NCBI RefSeq assembly: GCF_019212185.1
Contig: NZ_CP078138.1
Location: 3,826,501-3,890,500 of the forward strand
DNA: 64,000 nt
Source: Pseudomonas fluorescens
Lineage (GTDB): Bacteria; Pseudomonadota; Gammaproteobacteria; Pseudomonadales; Pseudomonadaceae
Direction of reading: 5' to 3'
Within the stretch, counting starts at the first letter, position 1. Every line of letters begins with the position of its first letter. The notes below the pieces were generated by a model, which had not been told where the DNA came from, ran no database searches, and worked only from the letters and a program-made list of their open reading frames with translations. The position numbers were made by a program, and so were the translations under genes. Positions 45,861-55,035 of the stretch are shown here, piece after piece.

Positions 45861-46790
45861 TCAGTCTTCCAGGGCGCGAACTCGCTCGTGACGCTGCTGC
45901 TCGTCAGGCTGAGCCGAGGACTGCAGGGTGAAATCGAACTCGATTTCGGCGAATTGCCCGCTCACGCCGTAGGCTGCGGCGCGTTGCTGATCGTCGCTGA
46001 AGGTGATCTTGGCGATCAGTTCGTCGCGGGTGGCGTAGGCAAAGTCGTCGTGCAGGTACTTGTCGCCATCCAGGTTGATCTGGGTGGTCAGGTGACGATG
46101 ATCGTCTGCCGAGATGAAGAAGTGGATGTGCGCCGGACGCTGGCCGTGACGGCCCAGTTGATCGAGCAGTTGCTGGGTCGGACCGTCCGGTGGGCAGCCG
46201 TAGCCCGACGGCACGATGCTGCGGAAACGATAGCGACCTTCGGCATCGGTGACGATACGACGACGCAGGTTGAATTCCGACTGGCTGCCATCGAAGTACG
46301 AGTAAGTGCCGCCGGTGTTGGCGTGCCAGACGTCGACCACGGCGCCGGCCAGTGGCGAGCCGTCGGTGTTCTTCACTTGGCCTTGCATGAACAGCACCAC
46401 ACCCGGATCGACGCCGTCGTCCAGGCGCGCTTCGCCGGTGGACAGCGGCGCACCGGCTACGTACAGCGGGCCTTCGATGGTGCGCGGGGTGCCGCCGGTT
46501 TTACCGGCCTGCTCGTCTTCCGCGTCCATCAGCAGGTCGAGGTAGTGCTCCAGGCCCAGGCCGGCAACCAGCAGGCCCGCTTCCTGGCGTGCGCCGAGGA
46601 CGTTCAGGTAGTTCACCGCTTTCCAGAACTCTTCCGGGGTCACGTTGAGGTCTTCGATGATGTTCACCGAGTCGCGCAGGATGCGGTAGATCAGCGCCTT
46701 GGCGCGCGGGCTGCCTTCATCGTTGTGCAGGCCACTGGCTTCTTCGAGAAACTTCTGGGCAGTGGCAGTGTGGGAAATTTTGACGTTCAT
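45861..46790 (-). CDS. catA: Catechol 1,2-dioxygenase
   Basis: 309 aa intradiol dioxygenase that cleaves catechol to cis,cis-muconate. N-terminal helical linker domain (~1-100), then the beta-sandwich with iron ligands: a Tyr in the TYSYFDG region (~residue 164), a Tyr in VPSGYGCP (~198) and the His pair in RPAHIHFF (~222-224). AGGAAT precedes the ATG. Third gene of catBCA, 50 bp after catC. Confidence 0.97.
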   Translation of the reverse strand: MNVKISHTATAQKFLEEASGLHNDEGSPRAKALIYRILRDSVNIIEDLNVTPEEFWKAVNYLNVLGARQEAGLLVAGLGLEHYLDLLMDAEDEQAGKTGGTPRTIEGPLYVAGAPLSTGEARLDDGVDPGVVLFMQGQVKNTDGSPLAGAVVDVWHANTGGTYSYFDGSQSEFNLRRRIVTDAEGRYRFRSIVPSGYGCPPDGPTQQLLDQLGRHGQRPAHIHFFISADDHRHLTTQINLDGDKYLHDDFAYATRDELIAKITFSDDQQRAAAYGVSGQFAEIEFDFTLQSSAQPDEQQRHERVRALED

Positions 46791-46840
46791 GATAATTCCT
46801 CATCTTGTAGTTATTAGAGTGCAGTACGGACGACGCCGGC

Positions 46841-47131
46841 TCAGCGATCGTCTTCGTGAATAGAAGAAGGATGCCTGCACATCGCGTTCACTTCGATGGC
46901 CATGTACGGGTACAGCGGCAGTTGCATCAAGGTGTCGTGCAGTTCCTGCACGCTGTCGACGTCGAACACGCTGTAGTTGGCGTAGAGCCCGGCGATTCGC
47001 CACAGGTGCCGCCACTTGCCCTGTTCCTGCAGGCGCTGGGCCAAGGCCTTTTCATCGGCCTTGAGCTGGGCAGCCCGCTCGGGATTCATGTCGACCGGCA
47101 GGTTCACGGTCATTTTTACGTGGAACAGCAT
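46841..47131 (-). CDS. catC: Muconolactone delta-isomerase
   Basis: 96 aa. The sequence MLFHVKMTVNLPVDMNPERAAQLKADEKALAQRLQ and the end CRHPSSIHEDDR are nearly diagnostic. It converts (+)-muconolactone to 3-oxoadipate enol-lactone. ATG at 47131 behind GAGGAG; 10 bp after catB. Confidence 0.97.
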   Translation of the reverse strand: MLFHVKMTVNLPVDMNPERAAQLKADEKALAQRLQEQGKWRHLWRIAGLYANYSVFDVDSVQELHDTLMQLPLYPYMAIEVNAMCRHPSSIHEDDR

Positions 47132-47141
47132 GCGCATCTCC

Positions 47142-48290
47142 TCAGGCGGAATACAGGGTGGTGGCGGTTTTGTCACGGCGGAAGAACGCCAGGCGCTCCT
47201 CGTCCAGGCTCAGGCCAAGGCCCGGCTCGCGTGAAACGTGCAATTGGAAATCACGGTACACCGGTGGCTCGCTGAGAATATCTTCGGTCAGCAGCAAGGG
47301 GCCGAACAGCTCTGTGTCCCAGCTCAGTTTGTTCAGGGTCAGGAACGCATGGGCCGAGGCCAGGGTGCCGATCCCGCCTTCGAGCATGGTGCCGCCGTAC
47401 AGGCCGATCCCCGCTGCTTCGGCAATGGCGGCGGTGCGCAACACGGCGCGAGGGCCACCATTCTTGGCGATTTTCAGGGCGAACACCGACGCCGCGCCTT
47501 CGCGGGCCAGGTTGAAGGCGTCTTCGACGCACTCGATGGACTCGTCGGCCATGATTGGCGCCGGGCTCATTTCATTGAGGCGGACCATGCCGGAACGGTT
47601 GTTGCGCGAGATTGGCTGCTCGATCAGGTCGATGCCGTTGCCGCCGAGAATCCGGCAGGCGCGCAAGGCCACGGCCTCGTCCCAGGCCTGGTTGACGTCG
47701 ACCCGCACACTGGCGCGATCGCCGAGGGCTTTCTTGATCGCGATCACGTGAGCCAGGTCACGATCGACTTCGCCGGCACCGATCTTCAATTTGAAAATCC
47801 GGTGACGACGCAGGTCGAGCATCTGTTCGGCTTCGGCGATGTCCTTGGCGGTGTCGCCGCTGGCCAGGGTCCAGGCCACGGGCAGCGCGTCACGCACACG
47901 GCCACCGAGCAACTCACTGACCGGCAAACCAAGGCGCTTGCCCTGAGCGTCGAGCAAGGCGGTTTCGATACCGGACTTGGCGAAAGTGTTGCCACGGATG
48001 CTGCGATCCAGACGCAGCATCGCGGCGTTGATGTTGCAGGCGTCCTGGCCCAGCAACAGCGGCGTAAAGTGCTGGTCGATGTTGGTCTTGATGCTGTCCG
48101 GGCTTTCGTTGCCGTAGGCCAGGCCACCGATGGTGGTCGACTCACCGATACCTTCGATGCCGTCGGCGCAGCGCACACGGATGATCACCAGGGTCTGGTT
48201 CTGCATGGTATGCATCGCCAGCTTGTGCGGGCGGATAGTCGGCAGATCGACGATGATCGTCTCGATCGATTCAATGGCAGAAGAAAGCAT
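47142..48290 (-). CDS. catB: Muconate cycloisomerase I
   Basis: 382 aa enolase-superfamily enzyme that converts cis,cis-muconate to (+)-muconolactone. N-terminal cap domain to ~130 and barrel with the KxK catalytic pair in FKLKIG (~residue 167-169), metal ligands in RVDVNQ and the IEQPISR, MADESIE stretches. Three in-frame ATGs occur at 48302, 48296 and 48290; the last gives the length of P. putida CatB, but no start has a strong ribosome site. First gene of catBCA, divergent from catR. Confidence 0.95.
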   Translation of the reverse strand: MLSSAIESIETIIVDLPTIRPHKLAMHTMQNQTLVIIRVRCADGIEGIGESTTIGGLAYGNESPDSIKTNIDQHFTPLLLGQDACNINAAMLRLDRSIRGNTFAKSGIETALLDAQGKRLGLPVSELLGGRVRDALPVAWTLASGDTAKDIAEAEQMLDLRRHRIFKLKIGAGEVDRDLAHVIAIKKALGDRASVRVDVNQAWDEAVALRACRILGGNGIDLIEQPISRNNRSGMVRLNEMSPAPIMADESIECVEDAFNLAREGAASVFALKIAKNGGPRAVLRTAAIAEAAGIGLYGGTMLEGGIGTLASAHAFLTLNKLSWDTELFGPLLLTEDILSEPPVYRDFQLHVSREPGLGLSLDEERLAFFRRDKTATTLYSA

Positions 48291-48376
48291 GTCCATACCC
48301 ATCAGGTTCTTGAAGTTCTGGGACCGATTCTCGTACGGCTTTTTTCCGGGTTCCAATATAGAATTGGTCTGGATCG

Positions 48377-48391
48377 ATACCTTTTAGGTAT
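48377..48391. promoter_or_regulatory. Palindromic LysR box, probable CatR operator
   Basis: ATACCTTTTAGGTAT is a perfect 6-3-6 palindrome with the T-N11-A signature of LysR-type sites. It is centred in the 127 bp catB-catR intergenic region, 26 bp before the catR ATG, where it could autoregulate catR and activate catBCA in response to muconate. Confidence 0.72.
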
Positions 48392-48417
48392 TTTCAAGAT
48401 TCAACTGTGGAGGACTC

Positions 48418-49320
48418 ATGGAACTACGTCATTTGCGCTACTTCCAGGTGCTGGGGCACACCCTGAATTTCACCCGCGCCGCCGAGCGCCTGCACATCGC
48501 CCAACCGCCTTTGAGCCGGCAGATCCAGCAATTGGAAGATGAGTTGGGGGTGGTCCTGCTGGAGCGCGGACGGCCGCTGCGCCTGACCGAGGCCGGGCGG
48601 TTTTTCCTTGAGCACTCCACGGCGCTGCTGGAGCAACTGCACAAAGTCTGCGACAACACCCGGCGGATTGGCCTGGGCGAGAAAACCTGGCTGGGTATCG
48701 GTTTTGCGCCATCGACCTTGTACGGCGTACTCCCCGAGTTGATCAGGCGCCTGCGCAGCAACGACGCCCTGGAGCTGGAGTTGGGCTTGTCGGAAATGAC
48801 CACCCTGCAGCAGGTGCAGGCGCTCAAAGCGGGTCGGATCGATGTCGGTTTCGGGCGGATTCGTATCGATGACCCGGCGATCATCCAAACCGTGCTCAAC
48901 GAAGACCGCCTGGTCGCCGCCCTGCCCGCCGGCCATCCGCTGCTGGCCCGACCCATCAGCCTCAGCGAGCTGGCCAACGAGCCCTTCGTGCTCTATCCCG
49001 GCAACCCACGGCCAAGCTACGCCGACCATGTGATCGCGTTGTTCGAGTCTTATGGGGTGAGCATCAAGGTGGCGCAGTGGACCAACGAACTGCAGACGGC
49101 GATCGGCCTGGTGGGTGCGGGCATCGGCGTGACCCTGGTGCCGGCGTCGGTGCAATTGCTGCACCGCGACGACATCGGCTTCACCCCGGTCCTGGAAAAC
49201 AACGCCACCTCGCCGATCATTCTCAGTCAGCGCATTGGCGACGTTTCACCGGGGTTGAAGCACTGTTTGCGCTTGATCGACGAACTGCGCAGCTTTTCAG
49301 CCGATCAGGCCTGCTTGTAA
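48418..49320 (+). CDS. catR: LysR-family activator of catBCA
   Basis: 300 aa. N-terminus [44 protein letters not shown] is the typical CatR/BenM HTH. The effector domain (~90-295) should bind cis,cis-muconate. Strong ribosome site GGAGGAC. Divergent from catBCA. The 3' end overlaps the rnhA 3' end by 16 bp, so the ben/cat block joins the housekeeping region with no spacer. Confidence 0.93.
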   Translation: MELRHLRYFQVLGHTLNFTRAAERLHIAQPPLSRQIQQLEDELGVVLLERGRPLRLTEAGRFFLEHSTALLEQLHKVCDNTRRIGLGEKTWLGIGFAPSTLYGVLPELIRRLRSNDALELELGLSEMTTLQQVQALKAGRIDVGFGRIRIDDPAIIQTVLNEDRLVAALPAGHPLLARPISLSELANEPFVLYPGNPRPSYADHVIALFESYGVSIKVAQWTNELQTAIGLVGAGIGVTLVPASVQLLHRDDIGFTPVLENNATSPIILSQRIGDVSPGLKHCLRLIDELRSFSADQACL

Positions 49321-49757
49321 CCGCGCACATCATCGACGCCGCGGTTGGCCAACTGGTCGGCGCGCTCGTTACCCGGATGGCCGATGTGGCCACGCACCCA
49401 CTTCCAGGTCACGTTGTGGCGATTAACCTGTTCGTCCAGTTGCATCCACAGGTCGGCATTCTTGACCGGTTCCTTGGCAGCGGTTTTCCAGCCGCGCTTT
49501 TTCCAGTTGACCATCCACTCGTTGATGCCCTTCATCACGTACTGCGAGTCGGTCACCAGCAGCACATCGCAGGGCCGCTTGAGCTCTTCCAGGCCACGAA
49601 TTGCCCCCATCAACTCCATGCGGTTGTTGGTGGTGTTGGCTTCGCCGCCCCAGAGCTCCTTTTCCACGCCCTTGCACACCAGCAAGGCGCCCCAGCCGCC
49701 GGGGCCGGGGTTGCCCTTGCAGGCGCCATCGGTGAAGAGTTCTACGCTATCGCTCAT
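49305..49757 (-). CDS. rnhA: Ribonuclease HI
   Basis: 150 aa. Catalytic acidic residues are visible: Asp10 in [15 protein letters not shown], Glu48 in [10 protein letters not shown], Asp70 in TDSQYV and Asp ~134 in NERADQLAN. It removes RNA from RNA:DNA hybrids. In P. aeruginosa it is immediately followed by dnaQ; here the ben/cat cluster intervenes. Confidence 0.97.
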   Translation of the reverse strand: MSDSVELFTDGACKGNPGPGGWGALLVCKGVEKELWGGEANTTNNRMELMGAIRGLEELKRPCDVLLVTDSQYVMKGINEWMVNWKKRGWKTAAKEPVKNADLWMQLDEQVNRHNVTWKWVRGHIGHPGNERADQLANRGVDDVRGYKQA

Positions 49758-49848
49758 GCAATCTATCCAGAATAAGTCGGTGGCTTGTCGGCCTGGGTCG
49801 ACAATGCCTGGGCCGGGCGAACCCGGCTGGAGTAATAAGGAAGGGGGG

Positions 49849-50607
49849 TTACGGCTTGCTGTCGCGTCGGTTGACCTTGGCCATCGGCAGCGGGATCAGC
49901 TTGCCCATCGGCTCGCGCCGCACCTGGCGCACCGGGCGCAGGCCCACAACAATCTTGCGTGCGACCAATAGATAGAAGCCGCCACCGGACAGTTGCCAGT
50001 TACCCGCCCTGCGCTCCCAACCGGCCAGGCGAGCTTGCCAGGCAGGAGACGCAAGCGGCGGACGATAGCACCCGAAGCGGCGTTTCTCCAGCGCGAAGCC
50101 CAGCAGGTTGAGCCAGTCGGCCACTCGCGACGGCGAAATGCAGCGCGCCTTGCGCATCCCGTCAGCGGCGAACACATGGCGCATGCCCCAACTGCTCCAG
50201 GGGTTGATGCCGATGATCAGCAAATGCCCGCCAGGGCGGACGGCACTGGCGGCCTCGCGCAGCAGGCCGTGGGGCGACAGGCAGAAATCCAGGCCGTGCT
50301 GCATGACCACCACGTCGGCGGCGTGCTCGCTGAGCGGCCATGCCTGTTCTTCACAGACAATTTCCACCCCCGGCAGCGGCGCACCGAGGCGCACATTGCG
50401 TTGCACCTGCGGGGCGTTGGGCGGCGTTTCAGCCGAGGGCCCGTAATGCACCAGGTAGCCGCCGAAGAAGCGCCCGAGTTCGTCTTCGAGCATGCGCCGC
50501 TCTTCATCCAGCAGAAACTGGCCGATGGGCCCGGACAGCCACTCGCGGGCAGCGCCGATCAACTCCAGCCACTGCGGATCGGCCTGCGCGAACGCTTTAT
50601 CGGTCAT
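49849..50607 (-). CDS. Class I SAM-dependent methyltransferase
   Basis: 252 aa. SAM-binding region with [11 protein letters not shown] and [18 protein letters not shown]. The canonical GxGxG motif is not evident, so the fold call rests on these later motifs and on synteny (PAO1 has a methyltransferase gene between rnhA and gloB). ATG at 50607 has GGAG eight bases upstream, which decides it over the ATG at 50619. Upstream of rnhA on the same strand and divergent from gloB with a 65 bp gap. Confidence 0.82.
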   Translation of the reverse strand: MTDKAFAQADPQWLELIGAAREWLSGPIGQFLLDEERRMLEDELGRFFGGYLVHYGPSAETPPNAPQVQRNVRLGAPLPGVEIVCEEQAWPLSEHAADVVVMQHGLDFCLSPHGLLREAASAVRPGGHLLIIGINPWSSWGMRHVFAADGMRKARCISPSRVADWLNLLGFALEKRRFGCYRPPLASPAWQARLAGWERRAGNWQLSGGGFYLLVARKIVVGLRPVRQVRREPMGKLIPLPMAKVNRRDSKP

Positions 50608-50672
50608 TGCATTCTCCAACTCGCCAGGAAGCTCTAAGATGCGCCAATGTATTCCGCTTGGCGAATTTCGTA

Positions 50673-51440
50673 ATGATACCCATCACAGCCCTACCCGCCT
50701 TCACCGACAACTACATCTGGTTGTTACAAGATGAAGCAAATTTCCGCTGCGCCGTGGTCGATCCGGGCGATGCGGCACCGGTTCTGGCCTGGCTGGCGGA
50801 ACATTCCGACTGGACCCTCAGCGATATTCTGGTCACCCACCATCACCATGACCACGTCGGCGGCGTCGAAACCCTCAAGCAAGCCACCGGGGCCAAGGTC
50901 TACGGCCCAGCCAGCGAAGCCATCCCGGCGCGCGACGTGGCCCTCAACGATAACGACCAGATCAGCGTACTCGGTCATACCTTCGACGTGTATGCGGTGC
51001 CGGGCCACACCCTCGGCCACATCGCTTACTACACCCCGGGCGTGTTGTTCAGTGGCGACACCCTGTTCGCCGCCGGTTGCGGCCGCCTGTTCGAGGGCAC
51101 TGCGCAACAGATGCACCACTCGCTGAGCCGCCTCGCTGCCTTGCCGGACGCGACCCTGGTGTATTGCACCCACGAGTACACCCTGAGCAATCTGCGCTTT
51201 GCCGTCGCCGTCGAACCGAATAACCCGGACGTCGCCAAGCGCTTCAGGAATGTCTCGCAATTACGCGAAGCCGGGCAGATTACATTGCCGTCCAATCTGG
51301 CTTTGGAAAAGCTGACAAATCCCTTTTTGCGCACCGGCGAAACATCCGTTAAAGAAATATTAGACGAACGGAGTGACTCCAAAGACCGGGCGCCCAGTGA
51401 GGTTTTTGCGGCACTTCGGGCTTGGAAGGATAGGTTCTAA
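50673..51440 (+). CDS. gloB: Hydroxyacylglutathione hydrolase (glyoxalase II)
   Basis: 255 aa metallo-beta-lactamase-fold enzyme that hydrolyses S-lactoylglutathione to lactate and glutathione. Metal-binding motif THHHHDH at residues ~54-60, a downstream His in PGHTLGH, GDTLF and the C-terminal HEYT. The frame is open far upstream but the ATG at 50673 gives the standard [16 protein letters not shown] start. Confidence 0.96.
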   Translation: MIPITALPAFTDNYIWLLQDEANFRCAVVDPGDAAPVLAWLAEHSDWTLSDILVTHHHHDHVGGVETLKQATGAKVYGPASEAIPARDVALNDNDQISVLGHTFDVYAVPGHTLGHIAYYTPGVLFSGDTLFAAGCGRLFEGTAQQMHHSLSRLAALPDATLVYCTHEYTLSNLRFAVAVEPNNPDVAKRFRNVSQLREAGQITLPSNLALEKLTNPFLRTGETSVKEILDERSDSKDRAPSEVFAALRAWKDRF

Positions 51441-51539
51441 ACAGGGCCAGCATAGGTCGGAAGATTCTCAAAGGTTGACCGCACCGGGTGCCCTTTCTAG
51501 AATCGCCCGACATTTTTGCCCGGAACTTACTTCCAGCCA

Positions 51540-52964
51540 ATGTCGTCATCTATACGTAAATCCATCAAATCAGACGCATTGACCCGCCTGGCTCAAGCCA
51601 TCGCGGTGGCTGTGTCCGCCACCCTGGCGGGCTGCAGCAGCACCGGTCAAGTGCCGCAAACCGATGCGGCACACACCCTGTCCGCACGCCCCAAGCAAAA
51701 GCCGATCTGGCTCAGCGAAAAACCCACGCCGGAGGTCCCGCAGGATGTCTGGGAGCGCATGCGCCAGGGTTTCCAGTTGCAGGACGGCCTGGGCGTCAAC
51801 CCTCGGATCGAGCAACAGCGCCTGTGGTTCGCCAGTAATCCTTCCTACCTGGAAAGCGCCGGCGAACGCGGCAGCCTGTACATGCATTACATTGTCGAGC
51901 GCCTCGAAGAACGCAACATGCCGCTGGAGCTGGCGCTGCTGCCAGTAATTGAAAGCTCCTACAATCCCTTGGCCTATTCACCGGCCAACGCGGTAGGCCT
52001 GTGGCAGTTCATTCCGTCCACCGGACGTTACTTCAACCTGCGCCAGACCCGTTTCTATGATGGTCGTCGCGACATCACCGCGTCGACCACCGCCGCCCTG
52101 GATTACCTGACCAAGCTGCACGACATGTTCAACGGCGACTGGCTGCTGGCTCTGGCGGCCTACAACGCCGGCGAAGGCACGGTCAGCCGGGCCATCGAGC
52201 GCAACGAAAAACTCGGCCTGCCCACCGATTACTGGAACCTGCCACTGCCGTCGGAAACCCAGGCCTACGTGCCCAAGTTGCTCGCCCTGTCCCAGGTAGT
52301 GATCACCCCGCAAGCCTACGGCGTCAATCTCAACCCGATTGCCAACCAGCCCTACTTCGAAGTCGTTGAAATCAACCAGCGCATGGACCTGTCCAAGGTC
52401 GCCGCGGTGGCCAATATCGACGAAGACGAGTTGTTCCAGCTCAACCCGGCTTTCAAGCAACGCACCACCATCGACGGCCCCCAGCATCTGCTGGTGCCAA
52501 CCTCCAAGGCACAGCTGCTGACGGCCAGCCTGTCGACCATGAAGCCCGAAGAGCTGATCAGCAAGCGGCCGCTCAAGCCGGTGTTCGACGGTGCCGACAG
52601 CCCGGTGATTGCCGGTGCCAAGCGCAGTTATCGGGTCAAGCGTGGCGACAACCTGACCGCCATCGCCAAGGCCAATAAGGTCGACGTCAAGGACCTGCAG
52701 CGCTGGAACAACCTCAGCGGCAAGCACCTCAAGGCCGGCCAGACCCTGGTCATGCAGGACACCCGCCGCAGCAGCGGCCGCACTACCACCACCCTAGCCG
52801 CCAACAGCAAGAAGCAGACGAAGTACAAGGTCCAGCGCGGTGACTCGCTGTACATGGTCGCCAAGCGTTTCAATGTCGAGATGCAACACCTCAAGCGCTG
52901 GAACCCACGGGTGGGCCAGGCGCTGAAGCCGGGGCAGTTGCTCACCGTCTCCTCGCCGCGCTGA
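51540..52964 (+). CDS. mltD: Membrane-bound lytic murein transglycosylase D
   Basis: 474 aa lipoprotein. Signal peptide and lipobox TLAGC (Cys ~34), SLT catalytic domain with the Glu in LLPVIESSYNPLA (~residue 136) and VGLWQFIPSTGRYF, AYNAGEGTV near 208, then two LysM repeats (~370-412 YRVKRGDNLTAIAK, ~432-472 YKVQRGDSLYMVAK). ATG at 51540 is chosen so that the signal peptide starts correctly; the frame opens at 51516. Adjacent to gloB as in other pseudomonads. Confidence 0.95.
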   Translation: MSSSIRKSIKSDALTRLAQAIAVAVSATLAGCSSTGQVPQTDAAHTLSARPKQKPIWLSEKPTPEVPQDVWERMRQGFQLQDGLGVNPRIEQQRLWFASNPSYLESAGERGSLYMHYIVERLEERNMPLELALLPVIESSYNPLAYSPANAVGLWQFIPSTGRYFNLRQTRFYDGRRDITASTTAALDYLTKLHDMFNGDWLLALAAYNAGEGTVSRAIERNEKLGLPTDYWNLPLPSETQAYVPKLLALSQVVITPQAYGVNLNPIANQPYFEVVEINQRMDLSKVAAVANIDEDELFQLNPAFKQRTTIDGPQHLLVPTSKAQLLTASLSTMKPEELISKRPLKPVFDGADSPVIAGAKRSYRVKRGDNLTAIAKANKVDVKDLQRWNNLSGKHLKAGQTLVMQDTRRSSGRTTTTLAANSKKQTKYKVQRGDSLYMVAKRFNVEMQHLKRWNPRVGQALKPGQLLTVSSPR

Positions 52965-52993
52965 GAGTCAATGCGTGTCTAATGGACGATAAG

Positions 52994-53110
52994 TGGTAGG
53001 AGCGAGCTTGCTCGCGAAAAATGTCAACGATGAGGCGCCCATTCTGAATAAATGCGGCGGCCTCAGGTTTTTCGCTGCGATGCGGCGTCCCGACAACCCA
53101 GCTCCTACAT
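52994..53110. repeat. REPIN between mltD and nppA1
   Basis: Left arm GTAGGAGCGAGCTTGCTCGC, right arm ending CCAGCTCCTACA, with a spacer carrying TCAACGAT, the complement of the ATCGTTGA element seen in the other REPINs. The 238 bp mltD-nppA1 gap is mainly this repeat. Confidence 0.85.
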
Positions 53111-53202
53111 TTGAACAGCCCCCTCCTCCGGCTTTTTCCTGTCAAGACAAGCTGTTACTGTACGAACCATGTAGCCCAAGCCGCCTGGATCGAAACCCTG
53201 AC

Positions 53203-55035
53203 TTGAAGCCTGTCTTTCCCCTCCTGCTGATCAGCCTGGCCTTGAGCTTCCCTGCGAGCGCAACCATCAGCGAAAGCCACGGTTATGCGCAGTTCGGCAC
53301 ACTCAAGTACCCAGCCCGCTTTACCCACTTCGACTGGGTAAATCCGCAAGCGCCCAAAGGCGGCACCTTGCGGTTGATGGCGTTTGGCACTTTTGACACC
53401 CTTAACCCCTACACCTTCAAGGGCACCAGCCCGGTTGCCACGCCCAATTTCCTGCAATACGGCATCAACGAGCTGAATGAGCCACTGATGGTCGGCACCG
53501 GGCAATACGCACCCTCCGGCGACGAGCCGGCATCCAGCTACGGGCTGATCGCGCAATCCGTGGAATACAGTGAGGACCGCAGCTGGGTGGTGTTCAACCT
53601 GCGCCCCGAGGCACGTTTCCACGACGGAAAAGCCATCACTGCCTACGACGTGGCCTTTTCCTACCGTTTATTGCTAAAGGAAGGTCACCCGCGCTACCGC
53701 ACCAGTCTGCAGGAAGTGCAACGGGTCGATATCCTCAACCCGTTGCGCATCCGCTTCGTTTTCAAGCGCGCCGGCAACCCCCTGTTGATCCTGCGCCTTG
53801 GCGAGTTGCCGGTGTTGCCGCAGCACTACTGGAAAGGTCGCGACTTCAAGGCCACCACCTTCGAACCACCACTGGGCAGCGGGCCGTACCGCATCATCCA
53901 GGTTCAGCCGGGGCGACAGTTGCAGTTCGAACGGGTCAAGGATTACTGGGGCAAGGATCTGCCGGTCAATCGCGGCAAATACAACTACGACAAGGTCGAG
54001 GTCGAGTTTTACCGCGACAGCGACGTCGCTTTCGAAGCCTTTAAGGCCAACGAGTTCGACATCTACATCGAACACCAGGCGAAGAACTGGGCCAATGGCT
54101 ATAACTTCCCCGCCGTGCGCCGGGGCGAGGTGATCAAGGCACAGATCAAGCACCAGATCCCGACCCAGACCCAGGGCCTGTTCATGAACACCCGGCGCAG
54201 CACGTTTGCCGACGCCAAGGTGCGCCAGGCCCTGGGCCTGATGTTTGACTTCGAATGGACCAACCGCACCCTGTTCAGCGGCGCCTACCAACGGGCCATG
54301 AGTTACTACCCCAACAGCGAATTCTCTGCCAGCGGCCTGCCGGTGGGCCACGAATGGCTGATGCTCTCGCCCTATCGCGAGCAGTTGCCCGCCAAGCTGT
54401 TCACCGAGCCGTTCAGCCTGCCACGCACCGAGGGCCGCGGGATTCCCCGCGAGACCCTGCGCCAGGCCCTGGGCCTGCTGGCCGAAGCGGGCTGGAAGCT
54501 CAATGGCCAGCGCCTGCAGAACGCCGCCGGCCAGCCGTTGCGCCTGGAGATTCTGCTGGTCAACCCGAACCTGGAACGGATTCTCCAGCCCTACGCGGAA
54601 AACCTCGCCAGCATCGGCATCGACGCGCGCCTGCGCACGGTCGACCGCGCCCAGTACAAGCAGCGTCTGGACCAGTTCGATTTTGACATGATCCTCATGA
54701 CCCTCGACCAGACCCTCAGCCCCGGGCTGGAGCAGTGGCAGTACTTCCATTCGAGCCAGGTCGCGGTCAAGGGCAGCAAGAACTACGCCGGCGTCGCCAA
54801 CCCGGTGGTCGACCACCTGCTGGAACAGTTGCTCGCGGCCCAGTCCCGCGATGAACAATTGGCCGCCGGCAAGGCGTTGGACCGCGTGCTGCTGTGGCAG
54901 CACTACATCATTCCTAACTGGTACATCAATTATCACCGCCTGGCGTACCGTAACCGGTTCGCCTTCGTGACCACGCCGCCCTACACCCTGGGCCTGAACG
55001 CGTGGTGGCTGAAGACTTCGGAGAAAGCTCAATGA
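53203..55035 (+). CDS. nppA1: Peptide ABC transporter substrate-binding protein 1
   Basis: 610 aa family-5 periplasmic solute-binding protein (YejA-like). The start is uncertain: the best signal peptide begins at a TTG at 53203 (KPVFPLLLISLALSFPASA), with no good ribosome site; longer in-frame starts would translate the REPIN. Conserved motifs include FDWVNPQAPKGGTLR, DSV-type [23 protein letters not shown] and GSGPYRI. It is the first gene of a five-gene operon equivalent to P. aeruginosa nppA1A2BCD, described for uptake of peptidyl-nucleoside antibiotics and peptides. Confidence 0.88.
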   Translation: MKPVFPLLLISLALSFPASATISESHGYAQFGTLKYPARFTHFDWVNPQAPKGGTLRLMAFGTFDTLNPYTFKGTSPVATPNFLQYGINELNEPLMVGTGQYAPSGDEPASSYGLIAQSVEYSEDRSWVVFNLRPEARFHDGKAITAYDVAFSYRLLLKEGHPRYRTSLQEVQRVDILNPLRIRFVFKRAGNPLLILRLGELPVLPQHYWKGRDFKATTFEPPLGSGPYRIIQVQPGRQLQFERVKDYWGKDLPVNRGKYNYDKVEVEFYRDSDVAFEAFKANEFDIYIEHQAKNWANGYNFPAVRRGEVIKAQIKHQIPTQTQGLFMNTRRSTFADAKVRQALGLMFDFEWTNRTLFSGAYQRAMSYYPNSEFSASGLPVGHEWLMLSPYREQLPAKLFTEPFSLPRTEGRGIPRETLRQALGLLAEAGWKLNGQRLQNAAGQPLRLEILLVNPNLERILQPYAENLASIGIDARLRTVDRAQYKQRLDQFDFDMILMTLDQTLSPGLEQWQYFHSSQVAVKGSKNYAGVANPVVDHLLEQLLAAQSRDEQLAAGKALDRVLLWQHYIIPNWYINYHRLAYRNRFAFVTTPPYTLGLNAWWLKTSEKAQ

